Assembly: GCA_021432605.1 (NCBI GenBank)
Contig: MU271144.1
Coordinates: 2,042,606-2,106,605 of the forward strand
DNA: 64,000 nucleotides
Source of the DNA: Coniochaeta sp. PMI_546
Taxonomy: Eukaryota > Ascomycota > Sordariomycetes > Coniochaetales > Coniochaetaceae
Reading direction: 5' to 3'
The position numbers were made by a program, and so were the translations under genes. The notes beneath the pieces were generated by a model. It ran no database searches, had not been told where the DNA came from, and saw nothing but the letters and a program-made list of their open reading frames with translations. Numbering within the stretch: position 1 is the first letter of the stretch; the number at the start of each line of letters is the position of its first letter. Positions 10,772 to 22,035 of the stretch are shown here, piece after piece.

Positions 10772-13700
10772 TCACTCAAACTTTCCACCGCCAAACAAGC
10801 TGCCTACCACCTTTCCCCTCCCCTCAGCACCCTTCCACTTCCTCGCCTCGCGCCTCTTCTCGCTCTCCGCGACCGCGGCCCTCCTCTCGTTCTCACGCGC
10901 AAAGTAGTTGATACCAGACTTCTTACCCGCATTCCGCTTGATTTTCCCCTCCTCGCCGAATCCGCCACCCGTGGCCGAAGCCGCAGCGCCGACCGTTGTG
11001 GAGGCACTGCTCGACCCGCCGGACATGAGCGAGTTCGTCGTCGCGCGGCGCAGGAGCGCAGGGACTTTGAACCCGCCTGCCGACATAGCGGGCGCAGCGA
11101 ACGCCAGCCGTCCATTGCGGGATGACACGGAGGAGTCGGAGGAGATGCTGCTGCTGGAGTTGCGCTTGAGGCTGATACGGTCAACGACGGCGGCGCGGCC
11201 GGTGCGGCGGGGGTTCGGGTTACGGTTTTCTTTGTCGCCGTCTGTTTCGGGGGCGTCTTCTCCGGCGTCCGCTTCGTCAGCGCTGTGGTCTGAGGACTCG
11301 AGGTCTGTGGCTGGTACAATCGACGAGCCTATTGCCGGCTCCTCGAGCAGATTCGACAGTGAGGCACGGATATCACCGATCGTCGTCGGTTTCCTGCCGT
11401 CTCTCGTGCGGCGCTGTGCAGCCGGAGCCCGCTGAGCTTGGGCAGCGACTTGAGGCTGGCTATCAGGCACAGCGTCCCTCTCCTCGCTCTGCGACTCTTC
11501 CTGGCTATCCGATGTTGGCTGGGTCGGAGCAAACAAAAAGTCCATCTCGTCGTCACTGCCGCGATCCTCAATCGTCCGCAAGAAAGCCTGCGTGCGCGGG
11601 TTTTCGGCAACCTTGCTGATGCGCTCGTCGGAGAAGAGCGCTTTCTGCATTTTGGCGAACTGGCGGCGCTTCATGCGTCGCTTCGCCTCCCCGCCGTCGT
11701 CGCTGTCGGACAGGTCGTAGTCTGCACCGCGCTTGCGCCGGAGCATGCCTGTTGTGATGTCCTTGAAGAGCTTCTCGACCTGTTTTTCGTCGCTGGCTCG
11801 TTCGCGGTCACTAGAAAAGAGGTTAGTGTTTAGTTATGGTTACATGGGGAGTAGATTACTCACGCATAGAATGCCGTGAGCTTAGCCCTATCAGTCTCAC
11901 TGAGCTTTGTCTCGTCGTCGACCATCTCCTGGACCGAGGCATTGGACTCATCGTCACTGTCCTCGCCGTCAACACCGCCGAGACCGGCATACTCGTCTTC
12001 CGACTCATCGGCCTGCTCATCAATCATCTCCTTCGCCTTGCTCTTCTTCTTATCGAACGCGGCCTTGGCTTTCGACTTCTTCTCCTTTGCCGCCGCGTCT
12101 TTCATGAGAGTAAAGGCACTGGTGGTTCCGAAACCAAACTCATCAAACTCTTCGCCGTCCATAGCAGACGTCTCGTCTTCGTCCTCTGACTGACCAGCGG
12201 GCGAAACAGCTGAGACATCCACGCGCCGGCGGAGCTTACCTGCTCTTTGAAGTAGCGGAGAGTCATTCTGCAGCTCGTTCCGCTGACCCTCATCAAGAAG
12301 AACAGTATCGATCGTAGAAGCCGGCGGCTCAACAAACCTCTGTCTGAGCGGAGTATACTCCTGGAAGCCGCCGTCCTGCGTAGGTTCGATCAGCTCAGAC
12401 TGCTGCGTGCCATCGGCCTGATGCAACAAGCTGTCGAATCCGTGCATTTGCGATTGCGAGAAGTGCAAGTGCACGCCTTCTTGGGTCTCCACCGCTTGGG
12501 TCTGCGTAGCTCTCTGGGTAGGCTGGCTGTCGAGAATCATGTCATCCCCTGGGACTTCCTGCGCCGTTTGCGAAAATTGCGAATCCGGGAAGTTGTCGAA
12601 AGTAGGCATCATCTGCGATGGCGAGGCGCCGAGGGGTCCGGCCTGACTGTCGTCCATCGTTCCGGCAAAGATTTGTGTGAGACCTAGTCCGGCAGGCCCC
12701 GCAACCGGGAGGCCGGGAATGAAGGTCTTGGTTGCTGAGCGGAGAACGGAAGTCGGCACCTTGGGAGATCCGGTGTTGGGAGCTGAGGGGGATTTGGAGT
12801 AGTTCACCTTCGGCCTGGGTGTGGCCTCGACTTGATGATCGCTCTCCTCGTCGTCGGAGAGGATGACGACTTGCTTCTTTGGCCGACGGCTTGCCAGTCT
12901 TGGAAGAGCAGCTGCTTCGTCGTCATCACTGGAGTGGCTGCCTTGCTCAGCGCCCTCCGCCTCGACATCTTCCGATTCGGCACCGGATTCGGCAGCATCA
13001 TCGATGAGCCCACCCTTGGCCGAGCAGGCTTCCTCCTCATCCTCGTCTTCCATCTCTTCATCCTCCTCCTCGGAGCCAGACAGCTCAATCTCTTTCGTCT
13101 CAACCTCTTTCTCTTCCTCGTAGTCATCATCGCTAGCATCACTATCCTCCCAAGCTAGCGGATCAACCTCACCAGCCTCCTTCCTCTCCTTCCTATCCTT
13201 CTTTGCAGCCTCGCGCTCGCGCAGCATGATCTCCTCGGCTTCCTCCCTCGCGCGAGCGACAATGTCCTCAACCTCAGCCCGCTCTTTCTCGCGCTCCTCT
13301 TCCGTCGGGATATGGATACCCTTCGACTTCAACAACTCAAGCCTTCGATCCCGCTCCAGCTTGGCCTGCGCACGAGCACGCTGCACCAGCGAAGCCTGCA
13401 GTTCAGCCGCCGTCATTGACGGCTTAGTGGCCCTCTTACCAACCCCAGTAGGAGCAGAACCCTTCTTGTCCGGGTCATCTAGGTTGGCAAGACGGCGGAG
13501 CATATACATGGGTCGGCTCTCCTTGGCTTTGTTGATTGGACCGCGGCTCAAGATGGCGTCTATCTTGGTCTTGCCTTTACTGGGTTGGATGTCCAGCTCG
13601 TCGTCCGATCCGAGCGTGACGACGTTGGTGTGGATAGCAGGTAGCTTGACGCGGACGTTACGTCGGACCTTGGGAACCGTTATTGGCTGCTCTTCTTTCG

Positions 13701-15021
13701 CCTGCGCTTCGAGATCCGCTGCTGTGGCCTTGCCCTTGCCCTTGCCTAGGGCTCTCTGTACGACAGTGGCCTCTAAGGTAGCTTCCAAGGTTGGTAGGTC
13801 ATCGTTATCCGCGCCGAGGACCACGGAATCGATGTTCGACCCGGGTGGCGCAACTTTTCCGTCATCTGTCAGCTTTACAGGAGCAGGTGGCGAGCTGGGC
13901 GGCGTGTCAACCATGTTTGTCTCGGCATCGGTGTGATGCGCAGACACAGGAGACGCAGGTCTGCTGGAACTCGAGAGCTTCGACGCAGAGCCACTACTGC
14001 CTTCGGGTCTGAAGTTAAACCGCTCAAACAGCGATGCCTTGGTGATCTTCTTCTTGGTCTTGGCCTCGTGCGCGAGTTGCAGACTACGCGTCATGCGCTG
14101 TGTCTCGCGGCTCATCTCCTCCAACGCCTTCTTACTGGCCTTGCGTGACGGGCGGGATCTCTGGGTGAGAGCCCTCCCGCCCTCGTCATCCGTGATATTC
14201 GAGTCATCCCCGTCGTCTGCCATGATGTCGTCTTCGGCTCGTTGTATTGCTAGTCGAGCTGCCCTCTTGCGTTCCTCTTCAGCCTCGCGTGCAAGGCGTT
14301 CTTGACGCTTCCTGGCTAGGATTTCCTTGAATCGCTGCGGATTCTTGAGGGTCGGCAGATCTGGATCGCTGTCTGAGCCGTTTGCAACGCTGTGAGCCGA
14401 GGGTGACCCTGACTGAATGGGAGATGACACAAAGAGTCCTGGCGAGCGGGATGCTGTGCGCGAGACACGGGGCGTGGGTGTTCGGGCAGGCCGAGACTCA
14501 ACATCGTCTATTTCCGGTGTCTTGCTACGTAGTCGTCGTCGTTGTAGCTTCCGTGGACGAGGAGCCACGACTTCGTCTTCATCGTCCTCCTCAACTTCTT
14601 TTTCGTCATTCTTGCTTGATGTAGGCGTCGCATTCTGCGACTCTCGAGGCTCTACTTCCTTCTGTAGCATTTTCCGGACGCGTTCTCTCGCGTCATTGCT
14701 CGGTTTCGACGGTGAAGTTTGTGTGCTATTAGCCTGTCCAAGCATCCGGGCCGCCAGCTTGCCTCGTGGCCGCAGAATCGCGGCTTCATCATCCGATGAA
14801 GCTGTAGAGGAAGCGGAGGATGTTGCCTTGGACGCTGGCTCTATTACTGGATGCTTCGCTGTGCTATCAGGCTTCTTGGAAGCATGGCCGCCTTCCTCGT
14901 CGGAACTGCTCTCGAGGGGTGCGAGTAGCGCCTTGATCTTGGAACGCGGAGTGAGTGGCGTCCCCGGAGGTGAAGAGGTGCTCCCTGCGGGAGAGGAAGA
15001 TCGTAGTGGAGAGAAAGCCAT
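10772..15021 (-). CDS. mrc1: DNA replication checkpoint mediator Mrc1 (claspin homologue)
   Basis: Two exons, 15021-11864 and 11810-10772, encode 1398 aa. The 53-nt intron (GTGAGT...CTAG) joins FYA to DRERASDEKQVEKLF. Mrc1 travels with the replisome, speeds forks and relays the Mec1/ATR signal to the Rad53/Cds1 kinase when forks stall. Visible features: an N-terminal disordered acidic region; a claspin-like basic helix (KKALEEMSRETQRM near residue 335); very acidic stretches; a dense SQ/TQ cluster around residues 785-885, the sites for ATR-type phosphorylation, with further SQ/TQ sites in the last exon; and the conserved Mrc1-like domain (DEFGFGTTSAFTLMKD onward). The start is the ATG giving MAFSPLRSS; the open frame runs 20 codons further upstream but only from a TTG. 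Length is in the range expected for filamentous fungi. Twin MluI boxes lie upstream. Confidence 0.93.
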
Positions 15022-15160
15022 TGGATCTTGGATATAGGTTTTAAGTCCAAGGTGAGAGATGAGAATACACTCTAAGGTCAACTGGCTATCATGGCAACAG
15101 GTAATATGGTGTGTAGAAATGTCTGGCAGGTGGAAAGTGGACGTGTTGTGTGGGTGAAGG

Positions 15161-15174
15161 GTACCTTAAGGTAC
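15161..15174. repeat. Perfect 14-bp palindrome GTACCTTAAGGTAC
   Basis: The sequence equals its own reverse complement. It lies 140 bases upstream of the mrc1 start codon and 32 bases from the twin MluI boxes. It could be a dimeric regulator site or a short hairpin; function is unknown. Confidence 0.6.
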
Positions 15175-15205
15175 TGTGTAAGTGGGGAGCTCGACCACGG
15201 ACGTG

Positions 15206-15219
15206 ACGCGTCGACGCGT
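15206..15219. promoter_or_regulatory. Twin MluI cell-cycle boxes (ACGCGT x2) upstream of mrc1
   Basis: ACGCGT occurs at 15206-15211 and 15214-15219, about 185-200 bases upstream of the mrc1 ATG, followed directly by TTTGGCG. MBF (Mbp1-Swi6 or Cdc10-Res) binds this core to switch genes on at G1/S. S. pombe mrc1 is a known MBF target, so the placement fits the gene's role. Confidence 0.65.
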
Positions 15220-15852
15220 TTGGCGATTGAACCCTTTATCGATAAGGGGTTGGGAGCTATATCACTTCGGTACACTTTATCAACGTCGCGTCCTAAATGC
15301 AAAATATGCATCTACACGACATTTTTGTGTAATGCATACTGTGGTGATATCTAAAGACCAGCCACCTCCCTTACATTTAGCTGCGCGCACTACAATAGCA
15401 TTATATGTGGACAATTACCCATCGTACCGGGTATCTACAAAGTGCCAAATTGCATAACTCAGTGCCTAACCAGCTTCCCACTTCATGATAGCCTAAGTGA
15501 GGCCAGGTATTCCATGAAAGTCCAAGTTTAAGCCTCTTCCTACTCAACCTCTTCGGGTATCGTCAATAAAATACAGAGTCTCTCCTCTTCGTGACTTTCA
15601 CCGTGAAAAGAAGTCGACGCCAGCTTTCCCAGACACCTTTTGTAACCGTAGCACGCACAGAAGTATACAAGGGGATCGTGATCGGGATGCGACCACTACA
15701 GTCGTACGCCTCGTAAGATGCAGGATGCAAATAACCGCCAAGCCATCCCAAAACCCAGTTGAACGCCGTTCCATCTCCAATCATGACAAGACCCCCCGTC
15801 GTACACCAACAAAAAACGCCGCAATGTGTTGGAGTGAGTGGCAGCGCCAGCA

Positions 15853-17446
15853 TTAACCAACGGCCAGGCACGAATCCAGCACATTATCGAGAAACTCTCC
15901 ATCAGTCGGATCGGCTCCCTCCCAAGACACATCATTATCGATCTCCATGGGCTCGACGTGTCCGATGCCGTTGGGCAGCATCATCTCATTCATCTGCCCA
16001 TTAACTGGAACCATCTCGTAGTCCATCTTCTCAGGCAACCCGGTGACTTGGTAGCCGTCCAGGAACGTATAATCGTCCCAGTCCTCGAGCTCTCCCTCGC
16101 GGTAGTTCTCCAGTGCGGACCTGACGATAATAGGGTAGTTCGCCATCCCGCACTCCGTCATCTCGAGCGCGACACGTAGGTCGCCCATGCCTAGGGGCCC
16201 GCGCTCGCTCGCTTTCTTTGCTTCGATCGGAAGGAGACCGGACTTATCGCGCGTCACCTCGCCCCGGTTGAAGGCTTCCTCTTCCTTTGCTAGTTGTTTC
16301 TTGTATTTGTGCGTCATGACCCAACCACCACCCGGTCCGAAACCGGCACTGCCCGACTCTCCCGGGCCGTTACTCCGGGTCGCGCTGAATATGGTGGACA
16401 TGACCTCTTTCAGGAAGGTCTCGGTAGCGACGAGCATTAGATGCGCTGTGTCAGGCGCGTTACCCGACACAAGACCGGCCTCGTAGCAGAACGGTAGCAT
16501 GCGAGCTTCTATGTTGCTGACGTCTGGGAACTCTCCGGACTCGACTGCTAATGGCTGCGCAAAACGTTTCCGGATCTCTAAGTCGAAGTCTATCCAACGT
16601 CACGTCAGCAATGGGTTTGTACCTCGTGAAGGGAGAAGGGATTACTAACTCATCCTACTTAGTCCACCTACGGCACTAGGTGGCACATCTGCAGTCCGCG
16701 AGGCTTTCGGTCTCTGGTGGTCGGCAAATACCGAAGCAAGAGATTCGTACGGGTCGAACTGAAGGAGAGGATGTTAGCATACTGCGTGTGGGAAGGCGAC
16801 CGCCATATAACCAGTCCAGGTACGCACATCGTTTTGCACCAGGTCCTTTATTCGCCTCCTGTCACGGCTTGGGAGCTGCATGACTTCACCCTTCAACCTC
16901 CGTTCTGCGGCGTCACCCGATACCGGCTTCGTTCCGGTGGCCGTGGTGGGTTTATCGTTCGCGCTGACCCAGGGCGCGAGGCCCTGGTCAGGCATTTCTC
17001 TCGTGACATTTCCATAAATAGCGGCTATCAGTTGGTTGTGGTAGTGCTCCTTCTCGCCTGTCTCTGATGCGAGAATCGGGTCGATTCGTTCGCTGTATTC
17101 GGCCTGGTTTAAGCGACCTGCGGCAGGAGGGGATACACGTCAGCAAGGGCACAGAGGGAAGACACCGGATCAACGCAGACAGCCAGAGATGTGATTGCCC
17201 AGGGAAGATCGTACCGACGAGGAACTGTGTAGTGGCCTCCTTGTACGCAGGCCACTGTTCTGGGTCGATGTAGGACTTTAACTTTGTATAAATCGGCTCG
17301 AGGTCAATGCGCGAAGGGATCAATTGGCTGGTTTTCGGTTTTTGTAAAGAAGAGACAGTTATGGACTTAGTTGAAAGCACAGGGGTCGAAACGCTGATAG
17401 ATGGCCGACTGCTGAGGGCAGCGGGGTTGATGTCGAAGTCGGCCAT
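15853..17446 (-). CDS. hfi1: SAGA complex subunit Hfi1/Ada1 (SAGA-Tad1 domain)
   Basis: Four exons, 17446-17215, 17117-16828, 16758-16659 and 16589-15853, give 452 aa with every junction in frame (introns 97, 69, 69 and 69 nt). The joined protein reads [40 protein letters not shown] and [14 protein letters not shown]. It matches the Hfi1/TADA1 family: an N-terminal helical segment ([20 protein letters not shown]) that pairs with a histone-fold partner, then a conserved C-terminal half ([17 protein letters not shown]) ending in a DSCLAVG-type tail. Hfi1 is needed for assembly of SAGA, the nuclear histone acetyltransferase and TBP-delivery coactivator. It is divergent from the GCP3 gene across 593 bp. 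Family assignment is from recognition of motifs, not a search. Confidence 0.87.
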
Positions 17447-18039
17447 GGTGGTTGGGGGGCCGTCGTTGGCGGAGCGGCTGCGGATGCGGTCGCCGACGTT
17501 GTCAGAAAAAGAGCAGTGCTAGTCGCGTGCGGTGGTTCGGCACAGCGTCGCGCGAATTCGCACTCATGGGGCACATGGGCTGATAGCCCCGGCTTATGCG
17601 ATCACGAATTCGATTTCAAAATGATGGGTTTGACATGTTGAGGTGGGCAAAAGTGATGATGAAGGTCGATATAAGCGCGAATCTGTTTCCGGCGGTCATC
17701 TTTGGTGGTGGTTTCGGTCGTCGTTGAATTTAGCGGAGCCCTCAGCGTTGGAAAACATCGGGGCGGCCACAGACCTCCATAGAAGTAGTCGGTACAAGGC
17801 ATGGCGGCTGAATTAGCGCAGATCCCAAGTAGCTTTGAGAGCACAGTACTTGCGACTCAGCATGTCATTGCCCGCCCACCCCTCCAAATACTCACTTCGA
17901 GCCAGTCGCGTCGAGCAGTCGCGTCCATACTCAACAAACGTTCTTTTGATTCCATCCAAAGCTGCCATCGTCTAAAGCGGCATCTTCACTACAGCGGAGC
18001 AGACCACGGTTATCACACACGGATGAGAAAGATGCAACC
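17447..18039. promoter_or_regulatory. Divergent promoter of hfi1 and the GCP3 gene
   Basis: A 593-bp spacer between two outward-facing start codons. It holds a tandem CAGTCGCGTC motif (listed separately) and another TCGCGT at 17523-17528. No gene seen inside. Confidence 0.65.
17903..17925. promoter_or_regulatory. Tandem CAGTCGCGTC boxes upstream of the GCP3 gene
   Basis: The 10-mer occurs at 17903-17912 and 17916-17925, 115-137 bases before the ATG. Each copy contains TCGCGT, which fits the loose MBF core WCGCGW. A G1/S role is inference. Confidence 0.45.
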
Positions 18040-20715
18040 ATGTCTCTCGAGCGAAACAGTCGCATCTCCAATGCCATCGACAGTCTGATCGCGCACCTGG
18101 TGCCCGCCGATCCTAACGACGATGACCAAACCTGCCAGGAGAGACACGACAACTGCTTCGAGCTGGTCAGGTCGATATTAGAAAATCCAGGATCTCCTGC
18201 TGTGTCCTCCGACGTCAACCACGCTTCAGACCTCATCAAGCGGAAGCTAATACAGACGAATCCGAGTCAGGCTCTCCGTTTCTCCAACCTCTATACCCGT
18301 CTCCTCTCGCTACCAGTCCTCAACCAGAAATGGGCCATTCTGTACCTGCTTTACCAGCTGTCCGACTCGCCAGATCCGAGCGAACCGTTGCCTTTGAGCC
18401 CGCTGAGGCAGGCGGTGCGCAGGGAGCCTCAACGGAGACAAGAAAAGGAGCGGCAACCCAGAGCTGCAGCTCCCGTGCAGGCCTCGCAAGAAGATGAAGC
18501 ATTCAAGGATGCATTCGCTCCCGGCGGGTTGAAGAAGTTTCCTCCTGAGCAGGCAAGGCGCGGTCCGGACGACGAACGAGCACCCTCGGGCCAGCCTACC
18601 CATAACGAGCCAAAGAGAGAGCCTAGGAACGTATCTCTCAAGAGCACACTGCTTGCCGACAATTCCGTTGAAATAGAACCGTCAGAAACAGCCCTCCTAA
18701 GAGATTTACCATTCACATTGCAGGGGCTATCGTCGACCACACTGCCATTTTCGAGAGAAACCAGTCTCAAACTGCCTCCTACACTACCACCCCCTCTTAT
18801 ATCCCTTCTTCATACCCTCGCCGAACCATCACTGCTATATCGAGGCTTGAGTACCTTTGTCACATCTCCAGCGGGCGGCCTGCTAGGGCAGAGTCTCCGT
18901 TCCGCCATCAACAATGAGCTGCGCTCATACCTCAGTCTCGTCGCGACTCTCGAAGCCCAGATCCGCCGCGCGCTGTCGTCGCTTGACGAGTCAGCACCAC
19001 GCGGCGGCATCGGCAAAGCAGGCGTCACACTCAAACGATGTGTGGTCTGGACGCGAGAAGCGACAATGGGGCTGCGGCTCATGAGCCTGATCGCGGAGGA
19101 GAGCAAAAGTAAACGCGGCGGCCAGCTTGTCAGCCTGATACACGGCTTCTCAACCGCTCACGGCGACCCGATCGTCGCCGCCTTCGCAGAGCGTCTCCTC
19201 GCCCACGTCACTCGCCCCTTCTACGACATCCTGCGGCGCTGGATCTACGACGGCGAGCTGCAAGACCCCTTTCTCGAGTTCTTTGTTAAGGAGCAGCGTC
19301 CCAGCGACGACGACCGCAAAGACCTCAAAGCCAAAGGCCTCACCAGCGTCTGGAACTCCAAGTACGAAGTCGACGATGCCATGGTGCCGAGCATTATCAC
19401 GGCTGATTTCGCGCAGAAGGTCTTCTTGATCGGCAAGTCGCTCAACTTCATCCGCCATAGCTGTGGCGACAGCCAGTGGGTCGACGCCTACAGCAAGACG
19501 TCCAGCAAGGAGCTCCGCTATGGCGACACGGCGACGCTAGAGGCCTGGATTGACGAGGCCTACAAGACCACCATGCAGCGCCTGATGCAGCTCATGAGCT
19601 CAAAGTTCCACCTCTTCGACCACCTGCAGGCCCTGAAGAACTACATCCTCCTGGGCCAAGGCGACTTCATCGCCCTGCTCATGGAGTCCCTCGCCGCCAA
19701 CCTCGACCGGCCCGCAGGGGCCCAGTACCGGCACACCCTCACCGCGCAACTCGAGCACGCCATCCGCGGCAGCAACGCGCAGTACGACTCCCCGGAGGTC
19801 CTGCGGCGTCTGGACGCGCGCATGCTGCAGCTCTCCCATGGCGACATCGGCTGGGACTGCTTCACGCTCGAGTACAAGATCGACGCCCCCGTCGACGTCG
19901 TCGTGACCGAGTGGGGCAACCGGCAGTACCTCAAGGTCTTCAACTTCCTCTGGCGCATCAAGCGCGTCGAGTTCGCCCTCGCCTCCACCTGGCGCAAGTG
20001 CATGACGGGCGCCCGGGGCGTCCTCCAGACCGACGACGAGGCCGTCCTGCAGACGTGGAAGTCCACCCGCGGCGTGCTGGCCGAGATGGTGCACTTCGTC
20101 GGCCAGCTGCAGTACTACATCCTCTTCGAGGTCATAGAGTCCTCCTGGACGGAGCTGCAGAAGAACATCCGCAAGGAGGACTGCACCCTCGACGACCTGA
20201 TAAAGGCGCACACCAAGTACCTGACCGCCATCACGCAGAAGGGCCTGCTGGGCGCCAAGCGCAAGCAGCACGTCGAGGCAGAGGTCGAGGACAGGAACAG
20301 CTACATGGTGCAGCTGGGCGAGCTGCTGCGCACCATGCTCGCCTACCGCGACAGCGTGGACGGGCTGTACAGCTGGTCCGTGTCGGACTTTACGCGGCGC
20401 CAGGAAGCCGACGCGGCCGACCTGCTGGGGAGGAGGGACGCCGCCCACGGAGGACTCGACTCGCCCGACCCGTTCTCCTCCGCCCCGGGGAGCCAGGTCA
20501 AGTCGGAGATGCCGGCCCTCCAAGAACGGCTGCGCCAGCTGGGCGCAAGCTTCCGCACCAGGCTGCAGATCTTGCTCGGCGATCTGGCATACCAGCCTGA
20601 CGTGGATATGCGGTTTTTGGGTGTCGCTATGAATTTCAACGATGTCTATCAGCCAGTCAGGAGAAAGGCGAAGACGGCGGGCGTGCCGTCGACTGGAGAG
20701 AAGGGGAAGGCGTGA
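18040..20715 (+). CDS. Gamma-tubulin complex component GCP3 (Spc98/Alp6 type)
   Basis: A single exon of 891 aa. GCP3 pairs with GCP2 and gamma-tubulin in the small complex that nucleates microtubules at the spindle pole body. The GCP3-specific N-terminal region is clear: SNLYTRLLSLPVL followed by NQKWAILYLLYQLSD, which parallels the KWSILYLLLSLSED segment of animal GCP3 and separates it from GCP2. After a low-complexity linker the first GRIP domain begins near residue 215 (LLRDLPFTLQGLSS) and includes VPSIITADFAQKVFLIGKSLNFIR. The second, gamma-tubulin-binding domain covers about 500-860 (DCFTLEYKIDAPVDVVVT; KVFNFLWRIKRVEFAL). Length is normal. The 3' half is strongly GC-rich at third codon positions, which creates a 422-codon antisense open frame that I reject as a gene. 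Confidence 0.94.
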   Translation: MSLERNSRISNAIDSLIAHLVPADPNDDDQTCQERHDNCFELVRSILENPGSPAVSSDVNHASDLIKRKLIQTNPSQALRFSNLYTRLLSLPVLNQKWAILYLLYQLSDSPDPSEPLPLSPLRQAVRREPQRRQEKERQPRAAAPVQASQEDEAFKDAFAPGGLKKFPPEQARRGPDDERAPSGQPTHNEPKREPRNVSLKSTLLADNSVEIEPSETALLRDLPFTLQGLSSTTLPFSRETSLKLPPTLPPPLISLLHTLAEPSLLYRGLSTFVTSPAGGLLGQSLRSAINNELRSYLSLVATLEAQIRRALSSLDESAPRGGIGKAGVTLKRCVVWTREATMGLRLMSLIAEESKSKRGGQLVSLIHGFSTAHGDPIVAAFAERLLAHVTRPFYDILRRWIYDGELQDPFLEFFVKEQRPSDDDRKDLKAKGLTSVWNSKYEVDDAMVPSIITADFAQKVFLIGKSLNFIRHSCGDSQWVDAYSKTSSKELRYGDTATLEAWIDEAYKTTMQRLMQLMSSKFHLFDHLQALKNYILLGQGDFIALLMESLAANLDRPAGAQYRHTLTAQLEHAIRGSNAQYDSPEVLRRLDARMLQLSHGDIGWDCFTLEYKIDAPVDVVVTEWGNRQYLKVFNFLWRIKRVEFALASTWRKCMTGARGVLQTDDEAVLQTWKSTRGVLAEMVHFVGQLQYYILFEVIESSWTELQKNIRKEDCTLDDLIKAHTKYLTAITQKGLLGAKRKQHVEAEVEDRNSYMVQLGELLRTMLAYRDSVDGLYSWSVSDFTRRQEADAADLLGRRDAAHGGLDSPDPFSSAPGSQVKSEMPALQERLRQLGASFRTRLQILLGDLAYQPDVDMRFLGVAMNFNDVYQPVRRKAKTAGVPSTGEKGKA

Positions 20716-22035
20716 GCTTGGGATTGGTGAAGTGGTCGGTTTGAAGTTGGTGGTCTTAAGTGATATCCATTGTGGGCCATGTTCAGCAGGTGTCCAAGCA
20801 TTGCTTCTGGGAATTTTGGACCGGTGGGATAGCTGGTATGGTACTATGTTCGATTGATGGTATGCCATCAGTCATCGGTGTCACGATCATGAGTAACGTC
20901 AGGGTACCTCTTTCTAGTTCGTCAAAGGCTTTTTGCGTTTACATCAACTTGAAGCGCTCTTCGTTTCCCAGTTATACTCCATGACCTTCGAGAAATGTGC
21001 TCTCAACCCTGGACGGTCACACGTCTCTTGTCTGTAAGTCAGGAAATAATGGCGAAGCACCACACTCAAAGTCCATTGTCACCACACAAGTCTTGATAAG
21101 AGTACATACATTTTGATCTAGTAGTTGATTTCATTCAGTTCGTAACATCATGATCAGATGCCCTCCTCGCCAAAAAAAGCAGTTGCAAGCCGCAGCTCTA
21201 GTCATGCCTTGAAACAGCCATCCACCTGTCATGATATCTTCATCCCAGAACCATGCCGGACCGGACACATCCGTCCAAAGGTCAGTTCCAGCAGTAGCTG
21301 CCCATGATCCCCATGGGTGCTGAATCTCTATATCTACAATAGTACTATTTTCCTGATCCCTGATTCCCCTGAACCGTGAAAAAGCAATAGACATCATGTT
21401 CGCCAAAATGAAAAACCGCCGTACACTCTCCTCTCATAGAAAGGCGGCAACCCATCTCAGGGTGCTCGTACCCCGTTGGAGTCTGCAGGAAGCACTAAGA
21501 GCTTTCCCATCACGCTGCTCGTGAGAGTGTTCCTTCCTTCCATAAGGTGTGGCATAATTTCTGTCCTCCCTTTCCTGCTAGCAGAAGCGCCAACGAAGGT
21601 TTAGTGAGATGCGAAGCGGATTCGCATTGATAAGCCGTGACTTCGCAGGTTGAACGATAAGATGGTACAGCTGTCGTGGAAAAGTGACCGCATGGCGTAG
21701 TATCGGAGGAAATGATGGCCGCTCATCGAGACCCAAGTCCAGCATGTTGTCCGTAAACATGTGCAATGATGCTGTTGTTGCGCAGGACCGAATTCCCATA
21801 CGAGCAAGAGCATGTACTCAAAGCGTGCCGACATACGCCTCACACATTGCCAACACATCCTGATTTTCATCCACAACGGACATCCAGCCGCAAGGCAGTC
21901 GTTCAAGGTCTTCTGCCAACTCAGACATATCCTTCCGGCAAAGTTGTACCACCAAAGTAACACACAGGTGACTCCATATCCAGTATCTGAGCAGGATATT
22001 GTCTTGCATATCGGTTAGATTGAGATGGTCCAACT
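20716..22035. other. Convergent spacer between the GCP3 gene and wee1
   Basis: About 1.3 kb between two converging genes, with both 3' UTRs. Small open frames on the minus strand at 21578-21963 show no domain. No gene supported. Confidence 0.6.

Larger units (their letters stand above)
15022..15852. other. Intergenic: mrc1 promoter and hfi1 3' flank
   Basis: This 830-bp spacer carries the mrc1 promoter (twin ACGCGT boxes, and a 14-bp palindrome) on its left side and the 3' UTR of hfi1 on its right. No gene seen. Confidence 0.65.

Noticed and set aside
19600-20868. 422-codon minus-strand open frame opposite the GCP3 gene
   Set aside because: It lies wholly antisense to a clear GCP3 domain whose GC-rich third positions suppress stops on the other strand; the translation is Leu/Val/Gly/His-rich with no domain.
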